Positions 34,488 through 45,850 of a DNA stretch of 64,000 nt are shown in pieces (position 1 is the stretch's first letter; each line of letters opens with the position of its first letter). The notes below the pieces were generated by a model that saw only the letters and a list, made by a program, of their open reading frames with translations, had not been told where the DNA came from and made no database searches. This DNA is from Planococcus citri (lineage: Eukaryota > Arthropoda > Insecta > Hemiptera > Pseudococcidae). The translations under genes were made by a program, and so were the position numbers. The stretch spans positions 41,370,555 to 41,434,554 of the forward strand of contig NC_088677.1 in assembly GCF_950023065.1 (NCBI RefSeq), given 5' to 3'.

Positions 34488-35913
34488 ATGAAGGTAAGTA
34501 CATAAACATTCATAAAAACACTTATAACGAAAGTATTTGGGGGAAAATTATACGAAATCGGTTTCAGCTGAGATTTGAGATACTTTATATGCTCGACTAA
34601 GGTATTACGGGAGAGTCAATTATAACAGACAATATGGTTATTTCCGCTTTTGACTGTTTTGTTGCCTATGAGAAGCAGCTCGCTATCAATAAGATTGAAA
34701 TTTAAATTGAAAAACAACTTCCTGTTGACCAGCAGCGACCTCTGAACTGCACAGTAATATTAATAGCGATGCATTTTTATTCGTACAGCATAGGCTGGAA
34801 ACGTACAGGTACAGCGGATATGAACCGCGTCTACGAGGAAATGACGGTGAGGTGAGTAAGGTACGAGTAGGTATAGGTACGGTTAATTAGAACGATGAAA
34901 ACGTTTTCAAAACTAAGTAAAGTAGTAAGTACGAGTAAGTAGGTTTGGTGTAAAACTGATTTAACGTAATAACAGCTCGCAGGTTTTCTGGTTTGTACCT
35001 TATCCAGCTGATTGGATTGTCTCGAGAGGTGGTGAAATTAGTGATCTTCAAAGTGGAACAAGAAGTTGAAAATTACGTCAATTTTTACCACAATGAACAT
35101 ATTTTGGGGCAAATATTGTATTCAAAATTGAGGAAATGAAAAAAAAATTGCTAAAAAATATGTATAGGTAACACTAGGCAACGGCATATTTGTGTTCGGG
35201 TTGAAAATGGGCTTAATCGAAATCGATAGTTTAGACCCTAAAACAAAAAACAGAGTGGGATTTTTCAATTTGAGTTGTTTTTGTGGTCAGGAGAGATGAT
35301 CAAAGTTGCAAAAATGGCCGTTTTTGCCCTATTTCACGAGTTTGTGGCGATATCAGAATTATGTTTAAAAAAAAACCAAGGTCATATTCGGATTCTACGC
35401 ACTTTTTCAAGTAAACATCTTCACCGGATAACAACTCAAATTGAAAAATCCCACTCTGTTTTTTGTTTTAGGGTCTAAACCATCGATTAAGCCCATTTTC
35501 AACCCGAAAACAAAAAAAAGGTCAAAAATTGTTGCCTAGTGATAATTAAGTACCTCAAAAAAATGTTATCCAACTTCATGAATTTTTTTAATTACGGTAG
35601 TTCAAAAAATATATAAAATCAGTGATGTTTCAAATAGGTCTACGAGATGGATATTGAAATTTATGAATACCTACCTGACTAGAATTTCCTTACATTTTAA
35701 AAATTATGTATCTAATCTTATTATTTTAGGAAAATCGCAACCATCGCTGGTAGCTGTGAAATTGTTTATTGGAAAACCATTTTGTTGATTTTATCGACGA
35801 TACGATATAACAATTTTTCGAGAATGGAAAGACGACACAAAAAGAGGCTGAAGAGTGAAACTCAAAAGAAAATTAATTTAGAACGGTCGCTCAATTCACA
35901 CGAGGTAGAATAA
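34488..35913 (+). CDS. Possible start of an unknown multi-exon gene
   Basis: ATG-AAG at 34488-34493 runs straight into a consensus donor GTAAGT. An acceptor (TTATTCGTACAG) at 34788 opens a 63-base exon ending at 34851 before another strong donor (GAG|GTGAGTAAG); the joined frame includes ETYRYSGYEPRLRG. Alternatively, the other frame through this exon (Met at 34769) joins in phase with 35730-35913 (acceptor TTATTATTTTAG), giving about 88 residues with a hydrophobic stretch (WKTILLILSTI) and a basic tail (RMERRHKKRLKSETQKK). A third option is a coding start at the Met of that tail. These readings exclude one another; I recognise no family. A MITE at 35172-35541 sits in the putative intron. Confidence 0.25.
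35172..35541. mobile_element. Foldback MITE (370 bp)
   Basis: CACTAGGCAAC at the left and GTTGCCTAGTG at the right are inverted. Inside, arms of about 100 bp are nearly perfect (GGTTGAAAATGGGCTTAATC; CCCTAAAACAAAAAACAGAG). Flanks TA-A and A-TA hint at a TA target but are not decisive. Confidence 0.75.
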
Positions 35914-36503
35914 TTATGATTTTCGACTTCTAGTCTTTCAATCTTGCTTGATTTTTCTTAACATCGGTTTTGTACTAGGACCATTTAGAAGGTAGAAGGG
36001 AAGCCCTGTTTGTTTCATTTGCCTGTACCTAGTCTAGTAATTGTACAAGTACCAGGTACTCGTACGCATCTTCGGGAGTGCACAACACTACTTTGATAAC
36101 ATTGCTTTTTCAAAACTCATTGTGCCATTCGGAAGCACGTTAAGGTTAAAGTTCCATTTAAGAATCACTATTAGAAGCATTTAAAATTTGAAGGTCGAAC
36201 CTTCCGACTAAATTTTGAAGCTTCAAAATAGCGCTGTAAGCTAGCCAGCGTTTTATAAACAATAGAACTTTTGGTACCATCTTGAATCATATGTACCAGT
36301 TTACGAAATTGGCACTATCACAGGGTAACATCTCATCAAAGGTCATATTTCAAAAACAAGAATCGGGGTTTATGATACCTATACTGGCTACTATACATAC
36401 CTACATACATCGATTGACATGTTTTTGAAAGCGCTGAACGCGAATATCGCCTTATTCGTTTTCTGATTAGAGCCTTTTTGAGGCATCTACCAGTTATCTC
36501 ACC

Positions 36504-36782
36504 CAGTGGCGTAGCCAAAGGGGGGGGCGAAGGGGGCCATGGCCCCCCTTGAGAGCGAAAATTTGAAAGAAAACATGCAAAAATGGACGTTTTTTCGTTG
36601 TTTGGGCCCATTTTTTCCAAAAATTTTCGCTCTCGCTTCGCTCGAGCAATAATTTTGCCTTCATTTTCATGGGATCACCCCACATTACAATAGATTTCCA
36701 GAAAATTATCCCTCATTTCGATTTTTCATGCCTAAAAATCTGGTTTTGCCCCCTCCTTGAGAAAATCTTGGCTACGCCACTG
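36504..36782. mobile_element. hAT-like MITE (279 bp) with perfect 8-bp TSD
   Basis: Ends CAGTGGCGTAGCCAA and TTGGCTACGCCACTG are perfect inverted repeats flanked by ATCTCACC at both sides (36496-36503, 36783-36790). CAGTGGCGTAGCC-type ends are widespread among non-autonomous DNA transposons. Interior is G/C-run rich and non-coding. Confidence 0.9.
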
Positions 36783-37243
36783 ATCTCACCCCCTTCTTCA
36801 TTATGAAAAATTTGAAAAGAATTATCCATGACATATTGATTTACAACCTTGGTTTTTTGCGTAAACATCATCTTCACTCTAATAGCGCCCCCGCCCATAA
36901 AAATTTTGTTAATACGTAAAAAAAAAAACAACAACAAAAACGAAAATGATCTCGACTTTTTTTATTTGATCTCATTTTTACCCTCCATGTCACGCGCCCC
37001 TTCAAACATCAAAGATCAAAATTTGAAAAAGGATTTCTTGGATCATCATCCTTCCTCACTTTAAATACGAGTACATACGTAGCCTATGATGACACACAAC
37101 ATTCCCAAAATTGAAAATCACCCACTAGTAGGTAAGTAAAATACCTATTAGTATTATATGTAAGTAACTAACCAGCGAATAAACGATAGAGTTTTCAATC
37201 CAATTCAAATACAAATAGGTAGTAGGTAAGGTTGGTACTTACG

Positions 37244-39097
37244 TTAAAGGTAAAGGGTTCCGATACGTTTATGACTACTGGTACTTTTCTGCGTTGAATT
37301 TCTTCTGAGCACGCTGGATTCCGCTTTGGCGGGTTTAAATTTTCTATCACATCTGGGTTCCACATCATTATGCATATCCCATACTAGGTTGGTTAGAGAT
37401 CTTGGTCGACTAATACGTCTGGAACGTTTTTCCGGCAGTTTGGTACCGGTCGCCGAGTCAGCAGACGTTTTGCCGCCGGAATTACTCGAGTCTAAGGTAC
37501 CATCCAGTTCCATGGCTTGTTGTAAATTACTTAAAGATTTATAACGTATATTAAAAATAGGCGAGCCGGATTTCAGCAATGGTGGATGCTCTTTCAATGG
37601 TGAAGAGCTCTTTTGTCTTAACAGTCTTCGGCTCTGTGAATTACCATTTTTAACGTATAACTTAGAAAACGACGTTCTATCGACGGCGTATTGTTGTTCT
37701 TCGGGTGGTGGCGCGCTCGTACATTTGATGGCTGGTTTTCGCGTACGCTTTTCCGCTTTCAAACCTGACTGGATGATTTTCACTTTTGGTATGGTTTCGA
37801 TGGGAGGTGGTTCGGGTTTGACTACGGTGCCGACGGGCGACGACGACGTGTCCGTCGGCGATATGGCGATTACATCCGCGACGCATTCTTTTTCACCTTT
37901 AGCTATATGACTGGAATCTGATTCGGGAAATGGCGAACGTATATTTTTCGGTAATGGCGCGAAGCCGCGAACGTAATCGTATATCAAGTCTATTTCGTCA
38001 TATTCCGAATTATGCGGTCGATTTTCAATATCGAACGGGTAATTGGCATTCGCGACGTCCGCTGATAAGCTTCTGGTGAGAAAGTAGCCGTTTTTCGACG
38101 GCAGCAGATTGCCGACGTTTTTCAAGGTTTTCATGTCGACCGAACGCGCATCCAAGACGTACGCTTTGTTAACATTTTCGGCGGCTAATTTGGTGCATTT
38201 TTCCAGCACCCTCTGATACTCTCTGGTATCTTTTAGGCAGTCTTCGTTACGCGCTTTTTGTAATTTAAGCGGCGCCGCTAATGGCAACGTTATCACGGAG
38301 CTAGTATCCTTTTGTAATGGCATCGCGAATACGTGTTCTTCCTCGAAAACGCACAGCAATCGAAGTTCCGGTAAAAATTGGTTCAAATTCTTGAACCCTT
38401 TGGGAGGACTACCATGTACTAAGCGCACGGTCACGGGCAGACGTTTCTGAAGCAGATTCTTCGCCGTGTGTACGCCGCTAATATTGTCTTCTTTCGCTAA
38501 CGTGCTGAATCGACTCTTTTGATCCATACCCAACAGCACGATATCGCTGACTGAATCCAAACATCGTAAAAATTTTATTTTCGAATTACCTAATTGCACT
38601 TCGGCCTGAGGATAAAGCGTTTCGCCGGCGTTCACAATTCGAGCACCGTCGGCGACCAGAACTCCGTCATCGTCGTATCGACCAACTATCGCTCGTATCG
38701 AATCCCTGACCAAGCAACCGTTTTCCGATTTACGATGAGCTAGTTCGGCTACGCTTTCTAGACATCTCATACCTCGACCATCTTCGCTCAGAAGCTCGAA
38801 ATATCCTTGGTAGGTATCGGGGATGACGAATTTGGGACCGACGCCCACCACTCTCCGGCCTTCTTTTATTTTAACCGCCTGAGCTAGTATTTTACGTCGT
38901 CTGCCGGCCGATATCAATAGGACAGTAGGCTGCACACATGGACTAGGTAAAGAAGGTACGCCGATTCCTCCGTATTGACCTTTAATAATTTTCGCAACCG
39001 CTGGTAGTCGATGCTTGGCGACGAATTCACGCAAATATAGTCCCTCTTCGGTCCAACGCGCCGCAGCTACCACAGCTTGCCCGTCTGTTGCTGCCAT
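37244..39097 (-). CDS. CABIT-domain adaptor protein (GAREM/Serrano-like), 617 aa in a single exon
   Basis: CABIT domains occur in THEMIS and GAREM, adaptors acting downstream of receptor tyrosine kinases or antigen receptors, and to my knowledge in Drosophila Serrano. Residues about 17-275 form the CABIT-like region: LYLREFVAKHRLPAVAKI, the basic GRRRKILAQAVKIKEGRR, GPKFVIPDTYQGYFELLSED. Residues 366-379 hold YDEIDLIYDYVRGF, possible SH2-binding tyrosines. The C-terminal third is Ser/Pro/Arg-rich and probably disordered (PSPCV, KPEPPP, KRSRRISRPRSLTN). An acceptor (TTTGCGCAG, minus, exon start about 39130) points to a 5'UTR intron, and a consensus donor GTAAGT begins one base after the TAA stop, so a 3'UTR intron is likely. 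GC is clearly higher than in flanking DNA. Exact orthology (GAREM versus Serrano) is inference. Confidence 0.85.
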   Translation of the reverse strand: MAATDGQAVVAAARWTEEGLYLREFVAKHRLPAVAKIIKGQYGGIGVPSLPSPCVQPTVLLISAGRRRKILAQAVKIKEGRRVVGVGPKFVIPDTYQGYFELLSEDGRGMRCLESVAELAHRKSENGCLVRDSIRAIVGRYDDDGVLVADGARIVNAGETLYPQAEVQLGNSKIKFLRCLDSVSDIVLLGMDQKSRFSTLAKEDNISGVHTAKNLLQKRLPVTVRLVHGSPPKGFKNLNQFLPELRLLCVFEEEHVFAMPLQKDTSSVITLPLAAPLKLQKARNEDCLKDTREYQRVLEKCTKLAAENVNKAYVLDARSVDMKTLKNVGNLLPSKNGYFLTRSLSADVANANYPFDIENRPHNSEYDEIDLIYDYVRGFAPLPKNIRSPFPESDSSHIAKGEKECVADVIAISPTDTSSSPVGTVVKPEPPPIETIPKVKIIQSGLKAEKRTRKPAIKCTSAPPPEEQQYAVDRTSFSKLYVKNGNSQSRRLLRQKSSSPLKEHPPLLKSGSPIFNIRYKSLSNLQQAMELDGTLDSSNSGGKTSADSATGTKLPEKRSRRISRPRSLTNLVWDMHNDVEPRCDRKFKPAKAESSVLRRNSTQKSTSSHKRIGTLYL

Positions 39098-39130
39098 CGA
39101 ATTCCGTAACTCGTATTATTACAGCATCTC

Positions 39131-42100
39131 CTGCGCAAACAAACAAACCGAACGTGAATTATTATTAAATGCATGACCATGGTCACGTTTATATGTACAT
39201 GTACATTGTACAGTCGTCTTGTAAAAATTAGATTGAAAGTGCAATTTCAGGAAGCATGTGAGTACCCAGTATCCACCCCCGTACCTACCAATTCATTTCG
39301 CGGTTAGGTACGCAAAATACAATTATTGATGTAATAACAGATGACAGTTTATATAAATAGCACCATTACTGATGTGAAAACCAAAATAAAAGAAAATTCG
39401 ATCAATTTATAAGGTGAGAAATGGGCTATTTTCAAAAATCAATGAGAGAAGAATTTTAAAAAAGTAACAATAAAAGTAAGTATGCTTAGCAACCAAAAAA
39501 AATTAGGTAATACGAAATTTTCAGCTATACTTACTTACTCAAGTGAAAGTAAGTACACATAAAACTTATTAACATTTTAACCCCCTTAAGCTCGCGATTC
39601 ACGTGCCTTAATCGATTTACAATGTCCAACTTATGATGGGATTAAATTTTCTGTGGTAGAATTCGATTACTGCGCGCGCTTTCTGGAGCAATTCCAAATT
39701 GTTAGGAAACCCCCAACTTTTTCTGGAGGCTCCAGAAAGGATGAAATTCTATTTCAAGATTTACAGTTTTTGTTAAAGTTGACATAACCAGACCATAAAA
39801 TCAATTTTGATAATAATTCGAAAAATGGTTCAAAGGTGTGGCTGGCATGTCCACCGGACTAAGGGGCGATCGAATGAAATTTAACGAGTGAAATTTCATG
39901 AAGCAATTCACAAACATACTTTTCAACCATCATTGCACCCACACGTCCACACTTCAAAACAGCCTCGGTAAACTTTACAGCAAAATGACGACGCGCGCCT
40001 CTCTCAAGTCTCCATAGTAAAACCGGACACTCACCTATTTCACTTTTTAAAAGTATATAATACCTAGATATATGTAAGATACACGGACGTACTACGAGTA
40101 CGTACAGTAACCTTAAACCAGAACGTTCCTACTTCGTACCACAAACAAAACATTTCACGAGAAGCGGCGGTGCAACCTTGAATTTCTCACTAGGAAAAAA
40201 ACTTATCGTAGAAATTAGAGATTTTTTTTTTTCTTATCACAGCTTCAACCAGAATCAGGTCATCACGTTTCGCCCACAACATTTCCCTTTCATACAAGCT
40301 TCCAATTGCCAGCAATAAAACAGCAAGTCTTGTTTTTGTAGATATCAGTTAAGCAAAGATATTAATTATTATCAATGCGATGGTTTTTATTCGTTGAATT
40401 TTAATAAACAAATACACTCGTACTTTCTAATACGATACTCGCTCGTGTGCGAGTACAATTGTCCTTATTCGCTCGATGCTAAAATTGCAGCGTAGGTACT
40501 CGCCACGCGCGCTCAGAATTTTTCCATAAACGAAAAACGATAGACATCTCATTTCAAATTTTTTCATCATATTTTTTACGAAAGGTAGAAGCACGCGGCG
40601 AAGGGGAACAGTGCGTGAAGAGGAAATTCCAGCAGCTCATCAATTGAAAAATCTAGTAAGGGTCCCACAAGGATTCTATTTTCCAAAATAGGTATAGATA
40701 GCCCCGAATTACATAAATTTTTGTACTACATGAAAACATGGAACTGGTTTTTCGATGACATTTTTACTGGAGAAAAAGGTTTATTCGGAAGCCCAAGTTA
40801 TCAAAGACTCCAGAAAAAAAATTTGGATATCTTTTATTCTAACGATGGCAGAGGGGATACAAAGGTCTGCTTTTTACCTGAGTGAGAAAAAAAAGTATTT
40901 TCAAGGGGCTAAAATCTTTTATAAAACTTTTACCGAAATCTGGAAAGTAAAAGCAAGTGGGCCTGAAAACGCACGATAGTACGAGTAGTTATCATTTTTG
41001 ATGTTTTCTTCTGGATACTTCGCAACTTTTGGCATTGAGCTGTATACTCGTATGTATTATTTTATAAAATTAAAAACCCTGTAAGGACCTTTAATCTTTT
41101 GGTTGAATAGTGGGAATGTGAGGTTGCCAATGGGTCTCTATGCTTTTGAATGAGTTTTTTAAAACATTGTAATAAATTGTAGATACTCGAGTTATTTTAA
41201 TTAGGTATGGTATCATTTTATCAGTACCTATTTTTTTGGTGTCGTATTTGGTCTTTTTTCTTAACAATTCATTTGTAATTTTATCAATCTAAACAAAATT
41301 AATCACCACAAGAAGTGATTGTGAAATGTTGACGTCTGTAAAACGTTTACCGTACACGGTACCCACAGTATCCATATCCTAATTGATTTCGAGTACCTAA
41401 ACCTATTTTGTGTATCTGCTTATCTACGAGTACATACATGATTGTACCAATTTATTGTTTGCACAATCCCATTGATGCTTGGTCATTGTTTTTCAAATTG
41501 AAACATATTCATCTCTGACGTTGATGCAAGAATGACAATTGATTTTTGCAACTGCTCAACGCTCGGGTTCGTTTATATGTTACAAGTTGTATATGTAGGT
41601 ATAGGTCTACCTATCTACATAGCCGACTATGGTAAGGTTTTTGGTACCTCGCTTGTAACAATGATTACCGAACGGTATCTCAATAGGTACCTTTCTCACA
41701 AGGGAACCTTTACGACCAGACATCTTCGATAGACCCGAAATTTGGCTCATTGGAAAACTAATGAGAATGACAGAATGACACACTTACCTAAGAACCAGAT
41801 TTTGAGCCTCCGAAGTTGATTTTTGATTTTTTGAGAATTTTTGAAAATATGTAGTGGAAATACTTATTCCTTGATATGTTAATTAGGTATCTTCAAAAAG
41901 AGTAAATCTGAAGGGAAAAAAAGCTGAAAATCGGTTTGTATAAAATACCGTCCAGCTTCCTCTCCTTCTCCATTCAAGTCAAAATGTCGAACTTATTAAA
42001 AGATTAAATTTTCAGCCGCTGAAGTATGATTGATTACACAACATCTTATGGAGCAATTTGAAACTTTTGGAGGATTGTTCAACTTTTGCTAGAGGCTCGA

Positions 42101-44430
42101 AAATTAAGTCGAAAATGGTCATACCTACTCGATTTGGAAGGGGCGACTTCAGTATACCCATAGATTTTCAGATTTTCATCTTGAGAATTCTACATACTTA
42201 CCTACTCTTTTTGAATAAAATTCAATATACGGATTATGCTACTTCCACAGTCTTCAAAAATTTATCAAAAAATTTAAAAATCGAGAAATTAATTTTGAAA
42301 GGTCAAAATTCGGTTCTGAGATGTGAAAGATGTGTTTCTTCTGTAACTACTTCTTTCAGTTCACTCGAAGTTGATGGGTTGGCAAAGTTCCTTTTTTATC
42401 CAAGTTGAATACTTTGTCCTTTCTAAAGAAGCACCATGCTTGTTTCAAATTCTTGATAAATTGTCAGAAAAATGGTTCTTCCGTATGATTTTTCTCATCT
42501 TAAGCGATGGTCCAGTTGCGATTCAATCAGATTCAAATCACAATAACTTGGTTTACATTGGTCTATGCGGAATATGAAATAGGTAAGTACCTATAATAGG
42601 TAAAGTACTCAATATTTTTGAATTTCCAACGTTAGTATATAAACAGAATAAAATGAGCAACGAACTCGCATCTTCTTCACGTTACAAGAAAAACTTGTCC
42701 TATACAACAATCAGGGTCACTCGCTATAAATATCTATATACATGGATAAAAAAAAATCAGCGGTCATTGGCAGCGTAATTCCATACAAAATTTGTAACTC
42801 CGACAGATGTTTGGAATTTGAATAAAATTTCAAATCGACGAAAAAACAACTCATTTAGATGGCTGGTTTGCTGGTTTCATGAGATATCGTAAGAATAATA
42901 TCGACTTATATAAATTACAACTAACGCATAACGTTGTGCTTCCGATTCAAAATTACACCAATCCGAAAACCAGTTACTTACTGTTGCACTTTTTCGTCGG
43001 ATGACCGTGACCATAGGGCTTATTTTGAAGTAAATGCTTGCGTATATGTGTACTACTCGGTAACTTTTATTCGTTTTTATTTTAGCATACAATCGAATGT
43101 GGTTACACAACGAATGGAAAACATAATTAAACGGACCAGAATAAATAGTAAATGTCAGATGTTGAAAGTACAAATAAATAAAATGTAATGGCTAATTCAT
43201 ATAAATTATTCTGGGCGCGTAGTATGATCATCTTTTCGAACAAAGGATGGTTTGGTCACGATATAGCGTACGCCATTGACTCTTTAGTGTTCATCTCGAG
43301 TGAATTTATGAAATATAACAATGCGCCATGATTCGTGCTATTTAATAGAAGTAGTGATCATACGGAGAAAATGAGACACTTTTTTTCTTTAAAAAAAAAA
43401 AAAAAAAAAAAAGAATTTTCTTTAATATGAAAGTAAATGAAAGCGAATCTCATTTAACAGAATGTTTAAGGTGTAATAAAATGTAGTCAACTAAGTAGGT
43501 ACAAAGTGTATTGGTTGCTGGGTACCGTAGCTATGCTGTCATAGCTTTGTCAAAGTGTGTAAGAACGCAAATGTGCGTTGCTTGGGCGAAGTTTTCATGT
43601 CAAGCACGGACCTAGTAGTACCTTGGTTTCATTTAATTTCATTTTTTAGTTTCATATATTTTATGATTTCATAACTTTCATTTTTGTTTTAGCAATGTAT
43701 ACGGTCTCCAATAATATCGGGCATAGCTATAGCGAGAATTTTCGTTCAAAAATGTGGCTTGGCAACGCCGCACCATATAAAAACACATTGATCAATGTCG
43801 CCAATCCACGGTATTTTCTGTAATTATACTGATGTTAAATATAGATTGGCGATTGATAAGTTTTTCAAATTTGCAAAAAACTCAATTTACTAAATATTAC
43901 CTACTTATCGCGCACCAACTAAGTAAGTAATAATAGGTAGGGCTACATACATGTATCGTATTTTCGAGTTCCATAAAAATGATGAAAAGTTATAGGAACC
44001 TAACTTGAAATTTAAAACAACGTTAACAGGCTGTGAATCGTTTAAATTTTTGAATGTTCATTTTTGCTCATTTAGTCAATTTTGATAGATAATTTTTATC
44101 AAGATCTCCTTATACCTCCTCAGCCAGCTCCAAACACGGTAGGTATGCATTTCATTGACGATCTTATGCTTTGCTTAAGACATACTTTCAACTTGATTTT
44201 TTTCAAATTCAAAACACTGTAGCCTTATTTCGGACTTTTCATCGATTATTCATCGGTATCCAACAATATCCTGAGTCATTGCAAGCATCTATAGGTAAGG
44301 TACCCTAAAGCCGAACTGGGCAGTTAGGTACCACTTTTTATGGAAAAATTGCATCTTCAATCTACATATTCCTACATGAGGCGGTGGAATACTGGAACTG
44401 GAACTGCGCTACAGCCTGCGCCAAACACCT
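39131..44430. other. Intergenic, no gene recognised
   Basis: AT-rich. Between about 41690 and 42060 an AAGGGAACC start and TGAGCCTCCGAAGTTGATTT resemble the repeat at 62501-63316, suggesting an old relative. A 20-base A run is at 43389-43411. No exon could be supported, though 5' exons of the minus-strand CABIT gene may lie here. Confidence 0.4.
43700..43830. repeat. Diverged relative of the hairpin MITE at 52787
   Basis: TCCAATAATATCGGGCATAG, then AGCGAGAATTTTC, GGCTTGGCAACG and CCATATAAAAACACATT follow the order seen in the intact element. The right half is poorly preserved. Confidence 0.5.
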
Positions 44431-44439
44431 TTCATTGTA

Positions 44440-44585
44440 TGCCTATAGTCCAAGGAGCCACAACAGAAAGACAAATTTGAGCACCTTCTCAAATTCATTC
44501 AGTACGTAACTTGGAGGCAGACAGCCTGCTGCCTGTGGGGTCAAAGACCATGACCATCACTTTGGTTTTGGCTGAGTTGATAATA
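44440..44585 (-). pseudogene. LINE reverse-transcriptase fragment
   Basis: The minus strand reads INSAKTKVMVMVFDPTG, close to the KTKVMVF motif of non-LTR retrotransposon reverse transcriptases, followed after a stop by a segment like the FEKVxKFKYLG block (here FEKVLKFVFL). Short, with stops: a dead fragment. Clade not assignable. Confidence 0.45.
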
Positions 44586-45005
44586 CATACAGATTACCTA
44601 CGTAGCAGTACATACAACTTGTTAACTTGAGATCTCCACTCTTTGGATCAATTTTTCCATCATCACTTCAGCACACCATAGTTATTTCAACAGGAAAGCA
44701 GCCTAAAGACTAAACTAAAGAGCAACAAATCCTCAGTAAGATGAACAATGTCACATACAGAAGCTAGGACCTATACTCATGGGAATACATCTTCATCGTT
44801 CTCTTCGTCTTTCATCGTGAAAGATGGTTTCAAATAAACCATGCTGTAATGTCAAATATACTGCGATAAATTTTTAAATCGCTCTCCAACAATAAGTACC
44901 TAAGATTAATTTTTTTCCGTTTAGATCGAATATATATGGCGCGTGAACATATCAGATCAGTGCGCAGCAAAGCGGCGTCTATATCTCTCAGTATTCTCTC
45001 CAATG

Positions 45006-45010
45006 TATAG
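45006..45010. repeat. Target-site duplication (left) of the Copia element
   Basis: TATAG, identical to 50535-50539; 5 bp is usual for Copia-type integrases. Confidence 0.8.
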
Positions 45011-45328
45011 TAATGTTCAAATTACGCAAATTAACGTAAAAGTCGAATTATCGAAATTAAATATAAAAATATAACTCGAACTCAAAGAAATACTCGGCGA
45101 ACATTTTAACCATTTATTAACGTATAAAGGTACAACACATAATAACGTATAACGTATAATTTACAAAGTTTAACTTATTTCTAGGAAATTCTGTAGTCAA
45201 ACTTATATATATAAATAACGTTATAGATACCGATAACAATAAGAAACGTTACACGATACCTACAACTACACCTACTACCTTTCTAGATCTTTGGGTAATT
45301 ACCAGTCGTGTTACCAAAAGGCACAACA
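45011..45328 (-). repeat. 3' LTR of Copia element (318 bp)
   Basis: Differs from the other LTR at a single base (ATCGAAATT versus ATCAAAATT). On the minus strand it starts TGTTGTGCC. A TATATATAA box (about 45203-45214) and AATAAA (45113-45118) give a plausible promoter and poly-A signal in the right order. The last three bases (TTA on minus) lie outside the TG...CA-type ends but are shared by both LTRs. Confidence 0.95.
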
Positions 45329-45336
45329 CGCCTCCT
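45329..45336 (-). promoter_or_regulatory. Polypurine tract of Copia element
   Basis: AGGAGGCG on the minus strand directly precedes the 3' LTR, after a T run; the expected plus-strand priming site. Confidence 0.7.
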
Positions 45337-45850
45337 AAAAAATTATTTAGAAATCTAGAAAAACTAATTTTTTCACGTGGCTTTTGGAAGCGTTGGTAAC
45401 ACTGACTAACACGTACTACACAACTCTCGCCTAAAGCGAATAAAAATAGCACTAAAACGTAAACACCGTAGATAGCTCGAAAGTTCAACTTTTCTCGAAT
45501 AAAAACCGATTAAATAATTAATAAAATAAATTAAAACATGATTAAAACAATAAAAGATAAAATGCGGGTAAAATAAGTACTAAAATACACGATAAAACAG
45601 TTTCCGGCGAGCGTATACCGTACTACGATCTGTACGTATAGTTGAAAAATAATCTACGAAAAATTTCACTCAGAAGACCGGCTACGTACAAGGTAAAATA
45701 CACGATAAAATAATTTAAAATAATTAATAAAAACAATAAAATAGAGACCTAAACACTGGATAGACGTTAAGTCGACGACGAAAAATTCAACACGAAGAAT
45801 CACAGCAAATTCACACGACAAATAGTGACTAAATCACCGTACGAACAATC

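Noticed and set aside
37677..37886. His/Arg-rich 69-codon minus-strand frame
   Set aside because: Out-of-frame shadow of the CABIT-domain gene.
40755..40979. 74-codon plus-strand frame
   Set aside because: No domain, no splice context, and A-rich composition typical of chance frames here.
45249..45488. 79-codon minus-strand frame across the LTR edge
   Set aside because: Spans LTR and untranslated element sequence; no domain.
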